Shown in pieces: positions 63,427 through 64,000 of a stretch of 64,000 nt of DNA; position 1 is the first letter of the stretch, and the number at the start of each line of letters is the position of its first letter. The translations under genes and the position numbers were made by a program. Below the pieces are notes generated by a model. The model had not been told where the DNA came from. It made no database searches and saw nothing but the letters and a program-made list of their open reading frames with translations. This DNA comes from an uncultured Metabacillus sp. (GTDB lineage: Bacteria; Bacillota; Bacilli; Bacillales; Bacillaceae), in the NCBI RefSeq assembly GCF_947503125.1, contig NZ_CANNCR010000015.1:1-64000 (forward strand), in the 5' to 3' direction.

Positions 63427-63440
63427 CTGTCTCAAATGGG
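63427..63440. repeat. fused GGCTGTCTCAAA / GGGTCTGAC motif
   Basis: AAGGCTGTCTCAAATGGG then TCTGACAC near 63423-63447 combines both hairpin vocabularies of the window in the ypmQ-ypmR gap. Its role is unclear. Confidence 0.55.
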
Positions 63441-63548
63441 TCTGACACTCCAGCAAACACAAATATATGGAATTCCAACCACTTAGATTTCTATATATTG
63501 TGTTAAAAGGATTTAATCCATTGGTTATGTAATAGCCTCAATTGATTT

Positions 63549-64000
63549 TTATTTTGTCAGTAATGCTTTCATATCCTCTATGATTTGATCATATGGAGGA
63601 TTTTCAACTCCACTATAATCCTTCATAACGATTCCATTTTGATCAATTAAATAAAAGCTTGTTCCGTGGAGAACTTGATCGGAATTCGACGGTTTTTGAA
63701 CAATGGTTTTAAAGCTTTCCATGGCGAAATCCTCAATTTCCTTTTGTGAGTAACCAGTTAAAAAGCTCCAATTATCAAATGTGATGGAATAAGGTGATGC
63801 AAACTCTTTCAATTTATTAGGTGTATCCGTTTCTGGGTCCACACTGAAAGAGATAATCTTTGCATTTAAATCTTCTGCTTTCATTCGATTTTGAATTTCT
63901 TTCATATGTGCAGTCATTGGCGGACAAACCGTTTCACAACTGGTAAAAATAAAGTTGGCGATCCAAACTTCCCCTTTTAAACTCTCTAATGAAACTTTTT
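63549..64000 (-). CDS. ypmQ: SCO1/SenC-type copper chaperone, N-terminus outside window
   Basis: The first visible residues contain FIFTSCETVCPPMT with the copper-binding CxxxC motif, and the thioredoxin-like domain runs to HGTSFYLIDQNGIVMKDYSG (the conserved His for copper). The gene continues past position 64000 on the minus strand, so the N-terminal anchor is missing. B. subtilis YpmQ (BsSco) inserts copper into the CuA site of cytochrome caa3 oxidase. The order ypmQ-ypmR-ypmS matches B. subtilis. Confidence 0.9.
   Translation of the reverse strand, partial: KVSLESLKGEVWIANFIFTSCETVCPPMTAHMKEIQNRMKAEDLNAKIISFSVDPETDTPNKLKEFASPYSITFDNWSFLTGYSQKEIEDFAMESFKTIVQKPSNSDQVLHGTSFYLIDQNGIVMKDYSGVENPPYDQIIEDMKALLTK

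Noticed and set aside
1-64000. CRISPR, prophage, insertion sequence, rRNA or intact tRNA genes
   Set aside because: I looked for spaced repeats, transposase or phage motifs and complete cloverleafs and found none.

Overview
The window reads as about 64 kb of ordinary chromosome from a spore-forming, low-GC Gram-positive rod of the family Bacillaceae (Bacillus sensu lato). The evidence is AT-rich DNA, strong AGGAGG-type ribosome binding sites with frequent TTG and GTG starts, several spore-specific genes (alpha/beta-type SASP, an H-type SASP, YjcZ, Spo0M, CdaS, a sporulenol-type cyclase, a GerT-like protein) and long stretches of gene order shared with the yoc/yoj/yod part of the Bacillus subtilis chromosome. 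I see no rRNA, no intact tRNA, no prophage, no insertion sequence and no CRISPR array.

Layout. 1-8.2 kb: a YesY-like SGNH esterase, then glutamate synthase (small and large subunits, minus strand) with the divergent LysR activator gltC. 8.4-14.3 kb: glycerophosphodiesterase, galM and several unrecognised small or acidic proteins, ending in a frameshifted alpha/beta hydrolase. 14.4-17.6 kb: spore and stress genes (alpha/beta SASP, DUF418 membrane protein, an SspH-like SASP starting at TTG, YdjO, a cupredoxin). 17.7-25.2 kb: NrnB-like DHH nuclease, GNAT acetyltransferase, an HTH regulator, then sqhC-sodF and a sodium-dependent transporter. 25.5-38 kb: odhAB, the MoxR/VWA pair yojNO, a LysM-NlpC/P60 wall hydrolase, spore diadenylate cyclase cdaS, bacillithiol bshB2-yojF, and rarD. 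38-47.8 kb: GerT-like protein, SDR plus HxlR regulator divergent from nitroreductase yodC, ctpA, yodH, yodI, mug, yodJ, deoD, two tiny basic ORFs and a PAP2 phosphatase. 48-51.3 kb: a MerR regulator and a tight operon of a 58-aa basic protein, a Ser/Thr kinase, Spo0M and a PH-domain protein. 51.4-58.5 kb: DUF2515 protein, YozD, YodN-like, YozE, bioB, YjcZ, VOC protein, msrAB, MarR and a zinc-ribbon protein. 58.8-64 kb: an acidic repeat lipoprotein, an HtrA-like protease paired with a zinc-ribbon/FxLYD membrane protein, and ypmS-ypmR-ypmQ, the last cut by the window edge.

Physiology: central nitrogen and carbon metabolism (GltAB, OdhAB), thiol and electrophile or oxidant defence (BshB2, YodB/YodC, MsrAB, SodF), and spore formation. 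Most gene ends carry clear rho-independent terminators. Two recurring intergenic hairpin vocabularies stand out: GGGTCTGACCC-type and GGCTGTCTCAAA-type, sometimes fused. The least explained items are a multi-hairpin element with mutually exclusive pairings between yodJ and deoD, a tRNA-like fold without an anticodon arm in front of the SASP gene, the kinase-Spo0M operon with its translationally coupled 58-aa protein, and a small membrane ORF split by an in-frame TAA.
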